Shown here piece by piece: positions 9,368-17,101 of a stretch of 64,000 nt of DNA. The notes below the pieces were generated by a model. That model ran no database searches. It worked only from the letters and a program-made list of their open reading frames with translations, and had not been told where the DNA came from. A program made the translations under genes and the position numbers. The DNA is taken from the NCBI RefSeq assembly GCF_031456275.1, contig NZ_JAVDUI010000001.1, positions 248,001-312,000 of the forward strand, in the 5' to 3' direction. Every line of letters starts with the position of its first letter. The first letter of the stretch is position 1. Source of the DNA: Falsarthrobacter nasiphocae (GTDB taxonomy: Bacteria; Actinomycetota; Actinomycetes; Actinomycetales; Micrococcaceae).

Positions 9368-9379
9368 GTATTATAATAC
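9368..9379 (+). promoter_or_regulatory. AT-rich palindromic promoter before the cassette
   Basis: GTATTATAATAC is a perfect 12-base palindrome containing a consensus TATAAT (9372-9377); CTGGCA at 9351-9356 is a weak -35 at 15 bases. This is a striking AT island in a GC-rich window. The palindrome over the -10 could be a repressor operator. It would drive the small membrane protein gene and possibly the ABC genes. Confidence 0.55.
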
Positions 9380-9434
9380 GATCCTACGCCATGCAGGGGC
9401 GGAGGAGCCGCCGACAGGATCGCGAGGAGGACCC

Positions 9435-9695
9435 ATGAAAGACGCCCAAGAGGACCCGGTCGAGAAGGCAGGGTCGGTGTCCTTCCTCGTCTCGTCGGTC
9501 CTCGCCCTGATCGTCATAGGAACCGTAACGGACTTCCCGATCTACATCCGCTTCCCACTCGCGGCCGTCATCGGGATCCCCTTCGGCTTCGCGGGAATGG
9601 CGGTCGCGCGGCGCGTCCGGCGGAAGTACAGAGTCCGACGGCGGGGCCTACCCGTAGAACAGGGACTCGAAGACGGCCCGGGGCGCGCCGCGTAA
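9435..9695 (+). CDS. Small membrane protein of unknown function
   Basis: 86 aa from ATG 9435, supported by GAGGAGG at 9424-9430; an in-frame ATG at 9366 lies inside the promoter and is rejected. Two hydrophobic helices, about 16-32 (FLVSSVLALIVIGTV) and 38-57 (IRFPLAAVIGIPFGFAGMAV), are followed by a strongly basic stretch ARRVRRKYRVRRR (58-70). The last 19 residues are encoded by the duplicated, antisense copy of the glnE end, so the tail was acquired with or after that duplication. I do not recognise the protein. The TATAAT promoter and the ABC genes 103 bases downstream suggest a shared unit. Confidence 0.6.
   Translation: MKDAQEDPVEKAGSVSFLVSSVLALIVIGTVTDFPIYIRFPLAAVIGIPFGFAGMAVARRVRRKYRVRRRGLPVEQGLEDGPGRAA
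9636..9693 (+). repeat. Left copy of glnE-end direct repeat (attL-like)
   Basis: 58 bases matching 11468-11524 with one substitution (9641 G against 11473 A) and one extra G in the run at 9680-9683; 41 bases (9642-9682) are identical without gaps. On the minus strand it still reads the last codons of glnE (AVFESLFYG stop), but with a frameshift and no upstream gene. Confidence 0.92.
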
Positions 9696-9702
9696 ACGCT
9701 AA

Positions 9703-9734
9703 GAGGGGCTGCGCTCGGCCCAGGACCGCCCCTC
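9703..9734 (+). other. Stem-loop upstream of the ABC ATPase gene
   Basis: Perfect 7-base arms GAGGGGC (9703-9709) and GCCCCTC (9728-9734) with an 18-base loop, just right of the left repeat. It may be a terminator for the small gene or an attenuator. Confidence 0.35.
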
Positions 9735-9798
9735 GAACCTCCGTCGGCCGGTCACCAGACACAGCTCAGCAGCGAACACGAAAGCACAGCGTTTCACC

Positions 9799-10704
9799 AT
9801 GATCGTCCTCGATCGCGTCACCAAGAAGTACCGCGACACGATGTCGCTGCACGACATCAGCGCACGCATTTCCGCCGGCAGCATCACCGCCCTTCTTGGT
9901 CCGAACGGGTCCGGCAAGACCACTCTTCTCAGAGTTGTCACCGGCCTCATCGCCCCCTCGAGCGGCAGCGTCTCAATCGGCCGCAGCCGCGCGGGCGACG
10001 GTTTCCAACCACGCATCGGCGCGTTTCTCCACGCCGAATCGCTCCCCCTCGAGGCCTCTGCTCGGGCCTATTTGCGGCACATCGCCGCCATGACGCCCGC
10101 GCACTGCATGAGGGTCGAGGAGGCCCTGGAGTTCGTCGGCCTTGCCGATGTGCGCGCAAAGCGCATCCGCCAGTACTCGCTCGGCATGAAACAGCGATTG
10201 GGCATTGCCAGTGTCATCATGCGCGACCCTGAGATCCTCATTTTCGACGAGCCCTCGAATGGGCTTGACCCCGAGGGTATCGCATGGTTTCGCAATCTCC
10301 TGACAACATACTCGGCTCAGGGAAAAACCATCATTATCTCCTCGCACTTCATTGCGGGCGTCGAGCAGACGGCGGGTCACATCGTTCTGCTGAACAGAGG
10401 TCGCCTCCTCGCCAGCGAACCGATCCGGGAGTTCTGCAGCCAGGGAGCCTCGACGGGGGCCACTGTTCGCGTCCAGTCCCAACAGAAGAACGAGATCGAG
10501 TCAGTCCTCGCCAAAGCGAAGATCAGCTACATCAGCACGCCCTCGCACACGATTGTCCAAGGACTCGCCCCAGAGGACGTCGCCGCTCTCGTCTACTCCC
10601 GCGGGCTGACGCTGTCTGAGCTGACCGCACAGACGCTCTCGCTCGAGGAGTCCTTCTTTCAACGACTCAGCACCGATGAGGAGGCGCCACGTGACAAGCA
10701 CTAA
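9799..10704 (+). CDS. ABC transporter ATP-binding protein
   Basis: 301 aa. Walker A GPNGSGKT (34-41), signature YSLGMKQ (126-132), Walker B ILIFDEP (146-152) and switch His183 are intact, so ATP hydrolysis is expected. The ~80-residue tail after the nucleotide-binding domain is typical of ABC-2 export ATPases of the CcmA/NatA/bacteriocin-immunity type. No strong ribosome binding site precedes ATG 9799. It overlaps the permease gene by 14 bases, so the two proteins are made together. Base composition is lower in GC than neighbouring genes, a sign of transfer. The substrate is unknown; export of a drug or antimicrobial peptide is a guess from family resemblance. Confidence 0.92.
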   Translation: MIVLDRVTKKYRDTMSLHDISARISAGSITALLGPNGSGKTTLLRVVTGLIAPSSGSVSIGRSRAGDGFQPRIGAFLHAESLPLEASARAYLRHIAAMTPAHCMRVEEALEFVGLADVRAKRIRQYSLGMKQRLGIASVIMRDPEILIFDEPSNGLDPEGIAWFRNLLTTYSAQGKTIIISSHFIAGVEQTAGHIVLLNRGRLLASEPIREFCSQGASTGATVRVQSQQKNEIESVLAKAKISYISTPSHTIVQGLAPEDVAALVYSRGLTLSELTAQTLSLEESFFQRLSTDEEAPRDKH

Positions 10705-11467
10705 CAGACTCACGCTCAACACGCTCGCCGAACTCCTGCGCATTCTCCGGAGGGGCGGCTCCCGGCTGCCGCTACTGCTCTCTGTCATCGTCCCAGTCGC
10801 CACCGCGGTATTGTGGGCGCTTTTCATCTCGGACACCGAGGGCGGCGACTCCTCCCTCGCAGTCACCTCCCCGATCCAGCTGGCGGGCTTTCTCGCCACA
10901 TTGGGGGCGTCCTTCTCTCTGACCCTCAACTTGGCCAAGAGCGCTGAGAGCACGGCGGTCACGAGCCTGCTCGTGATTCGCGAACGGCACACGGTGTTCT
11001 GGTCCATCCTGTCAGGGCAAGCAGCTGCTGCGTCCCTGCCCATCCTTCTGGCGGGCCTGATCACGACGCCGATCGCCATGGTCGTGAATGGGACGCTTGA
11101 CGATCTTCACGACGCCCTGACCGCGTTCACCGCATCCGCCGTGGCAGGGGTTCTCTTCAGCGTTCTGACACTCGCTCTCGGCATCCTGGTTCGCAAATCA
11201 GTGTGGGTGATCGTCACGCACCTGTTCCTGGTGTACATCTCCCCGCTCGCGCTGATGGCCTCGATCGTCCTCCCGCTTCCCGAGTTCCTCACCGAGCACG
11301 TGCTTGGGGCCGTCGAGAGGCTCCCGGCCGCGCTCCTGATCGTGGCCAACACGACCGGAGTGACGGAAGGATCGCACCGCCCGCTGATCGCGATGGGAGG
11401 ACTGGCGGTCTGGGCCAGCGTGGCCACACTGGCCGCGTTGCGGTCCTTCAACCGCCGGGACTTCTGA
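10691..11467 (+). CDS. ABC-2 type transporter permease
   Basis: 258 aa from GTG 10691, chosen because AGGAGG at 10679-10684 lies at ideal spacing; an ATG at 10676 lies before that site. About six hydrophobic segments are visible (LPLLLSVIVPVATAVLWALF, AGFLATLGASFSLTL, ILSGQAAAASLPILLAGLI, AFTASAVAGVLFSVLTLAL, VIVTHLFLVYISPLALMASI, LIAMGGLAVWASVATLAAL), which suits an ABC-2 permease pairing with the ATPase just upstream. The stop codon abuts the right copy of the glnE-end repeat. Family-level identification rests on topology and context, not on a conserved motif. Confidence 0.85.
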   Translation: MTSTNRLTLNTLAELLRILRRGGSRLPLLLSVIVPVATAVLWALFISDTEGGDSSLAVTSPIQLAGFLATLGASFSLTLNLAKSAESTAVTSLLVIRERHTVFWSILSGQAAAASLPILLAGLITTPIAMVVNGTLDDLHDALTAFTASAVAGVLFSVLTLALGILVRKSVWVIVTHLFLVYISPLALMASIVLPLPEFLTEHVLGAVERLPAALLIVANTTGVTEGSHRPLIAMGGLAVWASVATLAALRSFNRRDF

Positions 11468-11524
11468 CGACGACGGGGCCTACCCGTAGAACAGGGACTC
11501 GAAGACGGCCCGGGCGCGCCGCGT
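11468..11524 (+). repeat. Right copy of glnE-end direct repeat (attR-like)
   Basis: 57 bases matching 9636-9693; from 11480 rightward it is the genuine 3' end of glnE (minus strand, ending in FESLFYG). It starts directly after the permease stop codon at 11465-11467. Confidence 0.92.
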
Positions 11525-14461
11525 GACGCGGAGGTACTCCTCCTCCAGCGCGTGCCCGGAACCGGCGGGGTGGCCCGTCCAGCGGGCCACGGCCTCGAGA
11601 TCCACGCTCTTCGAGGGCAGCACGTCCGTGGCGCGGCCGTTGTAGATCATCGTCGCGGAGCGGATCGAGGACGCGAGCGACCATGCCGCGCGGAGCGCCC
11701 CCGCCTCGGCACTCGTCATGTGACCCGCCTCCTCCAGGGCGGCGAGGGCCGTGAGCGTGGAACTCGTGCGCAGCGCCGGGACCTCGTGGGCCCAGCGGAG
11801 CTGCCCCAGCTGGACGAGCCACTCCACGTCGCTGAGGGACCCCCGCCCGAGCTTGAGATGCCTCTCGGGGTCTGCGCCGCGGGGCAGCCGCTCCCCCTCC
11901 ACGCGGGCCTTGATGCGCCGAATCTGGCTCGCCTCAGCCGCGTCCAACCCCGCCGCCGGGTACCGGTGCTTGTCAGCGATGTCCATGAACGCGCCAGCGA
12001 CGTCGTCGTCCCCTGCCATGGGGCGGGCGCGCAGGAGCGCCTGGAACTCCCAGAGCTCGCCCCAGCGCTCGTAGTACTCCGCGTAGGAGTCGAGGGAGCG
12101 AACGAGGGGGCCCTGACGGCCCTCGGGACGGAGCGCGGCGTCCACGGTGAGCACAAGCTCCGCCGGGATGGCCGGCTTGACCGGCTTGGTCAGGAGGGTC
12201 TGGAGGCGGTGGACGATCCGCTCGGCCTGCTGGCCAGCCTCTCCCCCGTCCGCGCCGGGCTCCGCCCGGTAGACGTAGAGGACGTCCGCGTCCGAGCCGT
12301 ACGTGATCTCACGCCCGCCCTGGCGGCCCATCGCGATGACCGCAAGCCTCATGAGGCGCTCGTTCTCCGCGAACTCCTCATTCTCCGCGATGTGGAGGAT
12401 GCCGAGGACGCAGGCGCGGTCGACGTCGGACAGGCTCGCGCGAACCTCCGCCGGATCGAGAAGGCCGGAGCTGTCAGCGAGCGCGATGCGCATGATCTCG
12501 CGGCGGCGCAGGAGCCGGACGAAGCGGGCCGCCGCCTCCGGGTCCTTGTCCCGGTGGAGCTTGGAGCGGATCTCGTGCCAGAGGGCGGTGAAGTCCCGGG
12601 GCGCCAGGCTCGAGTCGTCCCCGAGCCACTGGACTGACTCGGGCGTGAACTCGAGCCAGTCCGCCACGAGGCGGGACGTGGACAGGACGCGGCAGAGGCG
12701 CTGCGCGCCCGCGTTGGAGTCTCGGAGCATCCTGAGGAACCACGGCGACTCTCCCAGGGCCTCCGACAGGCGCCGGAACGCGAGCAGGCCGCCGTCCGGG
12801 TTGACGCCCTCCGCGAACCATCCGAGCAGCACCGGCAACAGCTGCCGCTGGAGCGTGGAGCGGCGGGAGACGCCCTGCGTGAGCGCCTCGATGTGCCGCA
12901 TGGCCCCATTCGGGTCCACGTATCCGAGGGCCGCCAGGCGGGCCATGGCCTCCTCGCGGGAGAGGCGGGCCTCCCCCGGGGACAGGCTCGCGGTGGAGGC
13001 GAGGATGGGACGGAAGAAGATCTGCTCGTGCAGGGCCCGGACGCGGCGCTTGACCGACACCCAGCGCTCCGAGAGGGCCGCGGCGCCCTTGAGGCCGATG
13101 GACCGGGCGAGATCCCGGCGCTCGTCCTCGGACTCCGGCATGAGGTGTGTGCGGCGCATCCGGGTGAGCTGGAGGCGGTGCTCGAGGAGGCGGAGGAAGC
13201 GGTAGCTCTCGGAGAGCGCCGCCCCGTCCTCGCGGCCCACGAAGCCGGCCTCGGTGAGCGCGCGGATCGCCGAGAGGGTGTCCCTCACGTGCAGGGACTC
13301 CTCCGTGCGGCCGTGGACCAGCTGGAGAAGCTGGACGGTGAACTCGACGTCCCGGAGCCCGCCCTCGCCGAGCTTGATCTGCCGTGGGGCCTCCTCGGCG
13401 GGGATGTTGCTCGTGACGCGGGCGCGCATGGCCTGGACGCCGGCGACGAAGCCCTCGCGCTCCGAGGAGCTGAAGACGAGTGGGCGGGTCAGGGCCTCGA
13501 ACCGCTCGCCCAGCTCGGCGTCCCCGGCGAGGAAGCGGGCCTTGAGGAGCGCCTGGAACTCCCAGTTGTGAGCCCAGGTTTCGTAATAGGTTTTGTAGGA
13601 GTCCAGAGTGCGCACGAGCGCGCCGTCCTTGCCCTCGGGCCTCAGGTTCGCGTCGACCTCCCACAGGCCCGGCTCGATCCCCGGGGAATGGAGGGCCTGG
13701 GCGGCGCGGCTCGCGATGAACGTGCCCACGGTGGTCAGCCAGGCCGTGTCGCCGCCAGGCGCGTCGTCGTCCCCTGACTCCCCCACGACGTACATGACGT
13801 CAACGTCCGAGATGTAGTTGAGCTCCCGGGCGCCGCACTTGCCCATGGCGATGACGGCGAGCCGCACCTTCTCCGCGTCCGCTCCGAAGCGCTCCACGGC
13901 CTGGGCGCGGGCGACGACGAGGGCCGCCTCGAACGCCGCCGCCGCGAGATCCGCGAGGTCCGCGGCCACGTCCCCGACAATGTCCTCTGGTTTGTCCTGC
14001 TCCACATCCACGAGGGCGGCCTCGACGAGATGCCGCCGGTAGCGCGCCCTCAGCGCCGCGATGCCCGCGTTGACGCTCTCCGCACCCTCCACGGCCGCCG
14101 TCAGCGACGCTCTGAGGGCCTCCGCCCGGTCTCCGATGCTCTCCGGCAGGGACGCGAGATCCAGCGCCGCGAACTCCTCGGGGCGGCGGATGAGGAAGTC
14201 CCCGAGCGCGCTCGAGGCCCCCAGAAGCCGCACGAGCCGCGCGCCCTCAGGCCCCCCGAGACTCCGCGCGGCCTCCGGCGAGCGCTCCAGGAGCCGCACG
14301 AGCAGAGGCAGGGCCGCATCAGGCCGCGCGGACGTGCCGAGCAGCTCGACGAGCGCGTCCTCGTCCAGCCCCGCCGCCTCCAGCTCCGGGGACGCAAGCC
14401 ACGTCGAGGCCCGCTCCGTGTCCTGGAAGCCCGCCGCGATGAGAGAGCGAACAGACGCCAT
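11480..14461 (-). CDS. glnE: Bifunctional glutamine synthetase adenylyltransferase/deadenylylase
   Basis: Adds or removes AMP on the GlnA tyrosine in response to nitrogen status. 993 aa from ATG 14461 (MASVRSLIAAGF). Two nucleotidyltransferase domains are visible, each with a DxD pair: ELNYISDVDVMYVV in the N-terminal (deadenylylase) half and REITYGSDADVLYVY in the C-terminal (adenylylase) half. It begins 2 bases after the glnA2 stop, so the two are co-transcribed. An upstream in-frame start would run into glnA2. Its last 15 codons are duplicated at 9650-9693. Confidence 0.96.
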   Translation of the reverse strand: MASVRSLIAAGFQDTERASTWLASPELEAAGLDEDALVELLGTSARPDAALPLLVRLLERSPEAARSLGGPEGARLVRLLGASSALGDFLIRRPEEFAALDLASLPESIGDRAEALRASLTAAVEGAESVNAGIAALRARYRRHLVEAALVDVEQDKPEDIVGDVAADLADLAAAAFEAALVVARAQAVERFGADAEKVRLAVIAMGKCGARELNYISDVDVMYVVGESGDDDAPGGDTAWLTTVGTFIASRAAQALHSPGIEPGLWEVDANLRPEGKDGALVRTLDSYKTYYETWAHNWEFQALLKARFLAGDAELGERFEALTRPLVFSSSEREGFVAGVQAMRARVTSNIPAEEAPRQIKLGEGGLRDVEFTVQLLQLVHGRTEESLHVRDTLSAIRALTEAGFVGREDGAALSESYRFLRLLEHRLQLTRMRRTHLMPESEDERRDLARSIGLKGAAALSERWVSVKRRVRALHEQIFFRPILASTASLSPGEARLSREEAMARLAALGYVDPNGAMRHIEALTQGVSRRSTLQRQLLPVLLGWFAEGVNPDGGLLAFRRLSEALGESPWFLRMLRDSNAGAQRLCRVLSTSRLVADWLEFTPESVQWLGDDSSLAPRDFTALWHEIRSKLHRDKDPEAAARFVRLLRRREIMRIALADSSGLLDPAEVRASLSDVDRACVLGILHIAENEEFAENERLMRLAVIAMGRQGGREITYGSDADVLYVYRAEPGADGGEAGQQAERIVHRLQTLLTKPVKPAIPAELVLTVDAALRPEGRQGPLVRSLDSYAEYYERWGELWEFQALLRARPMAGDDDVAGAFMDIADKHRYPAAGLDAAEASQIRRIKARVEGERLPRGADPERHLKLGRGSLSDVEWLVQLGQLRWAHEVPALRTSSTLTALAALEEAGHMTSAEAGALRAAWSLASSIRSATMIYNGRATDVLPSKSVDLEAVARWTGHPAGSGHALEEEYLRVTRRARAVFESLFYG

Positions 14462-14463
14462 GC

Positions 14464-15804
14464 CTAGAGAATCCCGAGGTTCCGCTTGAGCTCGAACGGC
14501 GTGACCTCCGCGCGGTACTCGTCCCACTCCCCCTGCTTGTGGCGCAGGAAGCTGCGGAAGACCTGCTCGCCGAGCACATCCGCCACGAACTCGCTCTCCT
14601 CCATGGTGCGGATCGCGTCGTGCAGGGAGCTCGGGAGCGGGTCGTGGCCGAGCTGGCGGCGCTCCGCGGAGGTCAGCGACCAGACGTCCTCCTCGGTGGG
14701 GTCCGGCAGCTCGTAGCCCTCCTCAATGCCCTTGAGACCCGCGGCGATGAGCACGGCGTACGCGAGGTACGGGTTGGCTGCGGAGTCCATGCCACGGTAC
14801 TCGACGCGGGCGGATTGGCCCTTCGACGGCTTGTACAGCGGCACGCGGACGAGCGCGGAGCGGTTGTTGTGGCCCCACGAGAGGTAGCTCGGCGCCTCGC
14901 CGCCGCCCCAGAGGCGCTTGTAGGAGTTGACGAACTGGTTGGTCACGGCGGTGAACTCCGGGGCGTGCCGGAGCATGCCCGCGATGAACTGCTTGGCCGT
15001 GCGGGAGAGCTGGTACTCGGCGCCGGCCTCGAAGAACGCGTTGGTGTCCCCCTCGAAGAGGGAGATGTGGGTGTGCATGCCGGAGCCGGGCTGATCAGAA
15101 AACGGCTTGGGCATGAAGGTCGCGTACGCGCCCTCAAGGAGCGCCACCTCCTTGACCACCGTGCGGAACGTCATGATGTTGTCCGCGGTCTGAAGGGCGT
15201 CGGCGTAGCGGAGGTCGATCTCGTTCTGGCCCGGCCCGCCCTCGTGGTGGCTGAACTCCACCGAGATGCCGACGTTCTCCAGCATGGTCACGGCCGTGCG
15301 GCGGAAGTCCTGCGCGACGCCGCCCGGGACGTGGTCAAAGTACCCTGCGTTGTCCACGGGGACGGGGCGGCCGGAGGCGTCGAGGGAGTCCGACTTGAGA
15401 AGGTAGAACTCGATCTCCGGGTGCGTGTAGCACGTGAAGCCCATGTCGGCAGCCTTGGCGAGCGTGCGCTTGAGGACGTTGCGCGGGTCAGCCGTGGCCG
15501 GCTCGCCGTCCGGCGTGTGGATGTCGCAGAACATGCGCGAGGTGGACTCGGTCTCACCGCGCCAGGGAAGGATCTGGAACGTCGAGGGGTCAGGCTGCAG
15601 GAGCATGTCCGCCTCATAGACGCGCGCGAGCCCCTCGATCGAGGAGCCGTCGAAGCCGAGCCCCTCCGCGAACGCGCCCTCGACCTCCGCGGGCGCAAGC
15701 GCCACCGACTTGAGCGAGCCCACCACGTCCGTGAACCACAACCGCACGAACCGCACGTCCCGCTCCTCGATGGTCCGCAAGACGAACTCCTGCTGCCGGT
15801 CCAT
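14464..15804 (-). CDS. glnA2: Glutamine synthetase-like protein, GlnA2 type
   Basis: 446 aa type I glutamine synthetase paralog. FTDVVGSLKSV and FDGSSIEGLARVYEADM begin the N-domain; PGSGMHTHISLFEGD and ARVEYRGMDSAANPYLAY are the ATP-site motifs. The segment that holds the adenylylation Tyr in GlnA ([10 protein letters not shown]) reads EEDVWSLTSAER here, so GlnE cannot modify it at that position. GAAGGAGGAG precedes ATG 15804. In other actinobacteria GlnA2 homologs have been tied to glutamine synthesis or to gamma-glutamylation of polyamines; which applies is not visible. Operon with glnE. Confidence 0.93.
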   Translation of the reverse strand: MDRQQEFVLRTIEERDVRFVRLWFTDVVGSLKSVALAPAEVEGAFAEGLGFDGSSIEGLARVYEADMLLQPDPSTFQILPWRGETESTSRMFCDIHTPDGEPATADPRNVLKRTLAKAADMGFTCYTHPEIEFYLLKSDSLDASGRPVPVDNAGYFDHVPGGVAQDFRRTAVTMLENVGISVEFSHHEGGPGQNEIDLRYADALQTADNIMTFRTVVKEVALLEGAYATFMPKPFSDQPGSGMHTHISLFEGDTNAFFEAGAEYQLSRTAKQFIAGMLRHAPEFTAVTNQFVNSYKRLWGGGEAPSYLSWGHNNRSALVRVPLYKPSKGQSARVEYRGMDSAANPYLAYAVLIAAGLKGIEEGYELPDPTEEDVWSLTSAERRQLGHDPLPSSLHDAIRTMEESEFVADVLGEQVFRSFLRHKQGEWDEYRAEVTPFELKRNLGIL

Positions 15805-15882
15805 GGCACTCCTCCTTCACCCCGCGTCATGCGGGACGGTCTCGTTCCTGCATCCAGCCTAGCGGCGGCTAAGGTGGTCCGC

Positions 15883-16743
15883 ATGACCGAGCAGAGCGCG
15901 CCGTACCCCTCCGCGTCCCCCGCCCCCTCAACGAGCCCCTCCCAGGGCGGCCGCGTGCGCACGCGCCACCTCCAGGCGTGCAAGGACGAGGGGCGGCGCT
16001 TCGCCATGCTCACGGCCTACGATCACCTCACGGCGTCCCTCTTTGAGCAGTCCGGCGTCGACGTCCTCCTCGTCGGCGACTCCGCCGCGAACACGGTCCT
16101 CGGCGAGTCCACGACCCTCCCCATGACCGTCGAGGACCTCCTCGTCTTCACCCGCGCGGTCTCGCGGGGAGCTCGCCGCGCGCTCGTCGTCGCGGACCTG
16201 CCCTTCGGCAGTTTCGAGAACTCGCCCGAGCAGGCATTCACCACGGCCGCGCGCTTCCTCAAGGAAGGCGGCGCGCACGCCGTCAAGATCGAGGGCGCCG
16301 CCCAGACCGCCCCCACGGTGCGGCACCTCTCCTCCCACGGCATCCCGGTGATCGCGCACATCGGCTTCACTCCCCAGAGTGAGCACGCGCTCGGCGGGTA
16401 TCGCGTCCAGGGAAGGGCCGACGACGAGGCTGCGCGCCTCCTCGACGCCGCCCGGGCGCTCGAGGACGCCGGGGCCTTCGCCGTCCTCATGGAGATGGTC
16501 CCCGCCGCCGTCGCCGCCCGCGTGGACGAGGCCCTGCGCGTGCCGACCATCGGCATCGGTGCGGGCGCCGCGACGACCGGTCAGGTCCTCGTCTGGCAAG
16601 ACGCGCTCGGCCTGACACAGGGCCGCACGCCCCGGTTCGTCAAGCAGTACGCCCGCCTCGCAGACGAGCTGCGGGCGGGCGTCGAAGCGTACGTGGACGA
16701 GGTGCTCACGGGGGCGTTCCCCACCGAGCAGCACTCGTTCTAG
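15883..16743 (+). CDS. panB: 3-methyl-2-oxobutanoate hydroxymethyltransferase
   Basis: First committed step of pantothenate synthesis (ketopantoate from 2-oxoisovalerate and methylene-THF). 286 aa. VLLVGDSAANTVLGESTTLPM (split here as VGDSAANTVLG) is the metal-binding region, GGAHAVKIEGA and IPVIAHIGFTPQS are further signatures, and VPTIGIGAGAATTGQVLVW closes the active site. AAGGTGG just upstream of ATG 15883 could be a ribosome binding site, though the same bases (TAAGGT, 7 bases before ATG) also fit a leaderless -10. The upstream open frame is antisense to glnA2. Confidence 0.95.
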   Translation: MTEQSAPYPSASPAPSTSPSQGGRVRTRHLQACKDEGRRFAMLTAYDHLTASLFEQSGVDVLLVGDSAANTVLGESTTLPMTVEDLLVFTRAVSRGARRALVVADLPFGSFENSPEQAFTTAARFLKEGGAHAVKIEGAAQTAPTVRHLSSHGIPVIAHIGFTPQSEHALGGYRVQGRADDEAARLLDAARALEDAGAFAVLMEMVPAAVAARVDEALRVPTIGIGAGAATTGQVLVWQDALGLTQGRTPRFVKQYARLADELRAGVEAYVDEVLTGAFPTEQHSF

Positions 16744-16749
16744 CGCGGG

Positions 16750-16932
16750 CTACCGCTCGAGCTCGTCCGCCTCGTCCTCCGCGTCCCAGCGCTCCGTGTT
16801 CGCATGGGCCTGCTCAAGGGCGTGCGCCGCGGCCTCGTAGGTGGGGTACGGGCCCATGAGGTGAGCCTTGTTGCTCCCGTCGCCCTCCTCCACGGTGTTC
16901 GTGTCCAGGTTGAACCAGTATTCAGCAGCCAT
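16750..16932 (-). CDS. Small conserved SPOR-like protein, 60 aa
   Basis: Reads MAAEYWFNLDTNTVEEGDGS then an acidic, Ala/Glu-rich helix ending DEADELER. The GPYPTYEAAAHALEQAH segment has the spacing of a single SPOR-like strand-helix unit. A GAAAGGAG ribosome binding site precedes ATG 16932; longer in-frame starts run through the map promoter and are rejected. Such proteins are conserved beside map and panB in Actinomycetota and are often mislabelled methionine aminopeptidase because of position. Function unknown. Confidence 0.7.
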   Translation of the reverse strand: MAAEYWFNLDTNTVEEGDGSNKAHLMGPYPTYEAAAHALEQAHANTERWDAEDEADELER

Positions 16933-17101
16933 GTCCGGCTCCTTTCCGCGCCTGATCTCGGGCGCTGCGAGGGGGAAATGCGCCGGCGGGGTGCAAGCCC
17001 GGCGCGGAATCGTCATCGAGCGCAAGTCTATGCACAAGCCCGGGCGTCGTCGCCCTCCGGATCCGCAGACCGCCCGCCCCAGGACACTAGACTGAGGGAC
17101 T

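Larger units (their letters stand above)
9636..11524 (+). mobile_element. Putative integrated ABC-transporter cassette at the glnE 3' end
   Basis: An ABC ATPase and permease lie between two copies of a 57-58 base sequence, the right one being the real glnE 3' end and the left a truncated duplicate. The right repeat begins immediately after the permease stop codon. The enclosed genes have visibly lower GC than their neighbours (for example 10261-10340 is near 57 percent). This layout fits insertion at a gene end with regeneration of the target, but no integrase or transposase is present, so the mechanism is inferred. Confidence 0.5.

Noticed and set aside
9366-9434. ATG at 9366 as start of the small membrane protein
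   Set aside because: It lies within the -10 region of the promoter, whereas ATG 9435 has GAGGAGG at proper spacing.
14539-15882. Upstream extension of the panB frame
   Set aside because: It is antisense to glnA2, and PanB homology and a start with AAGGTGG are at 15883.
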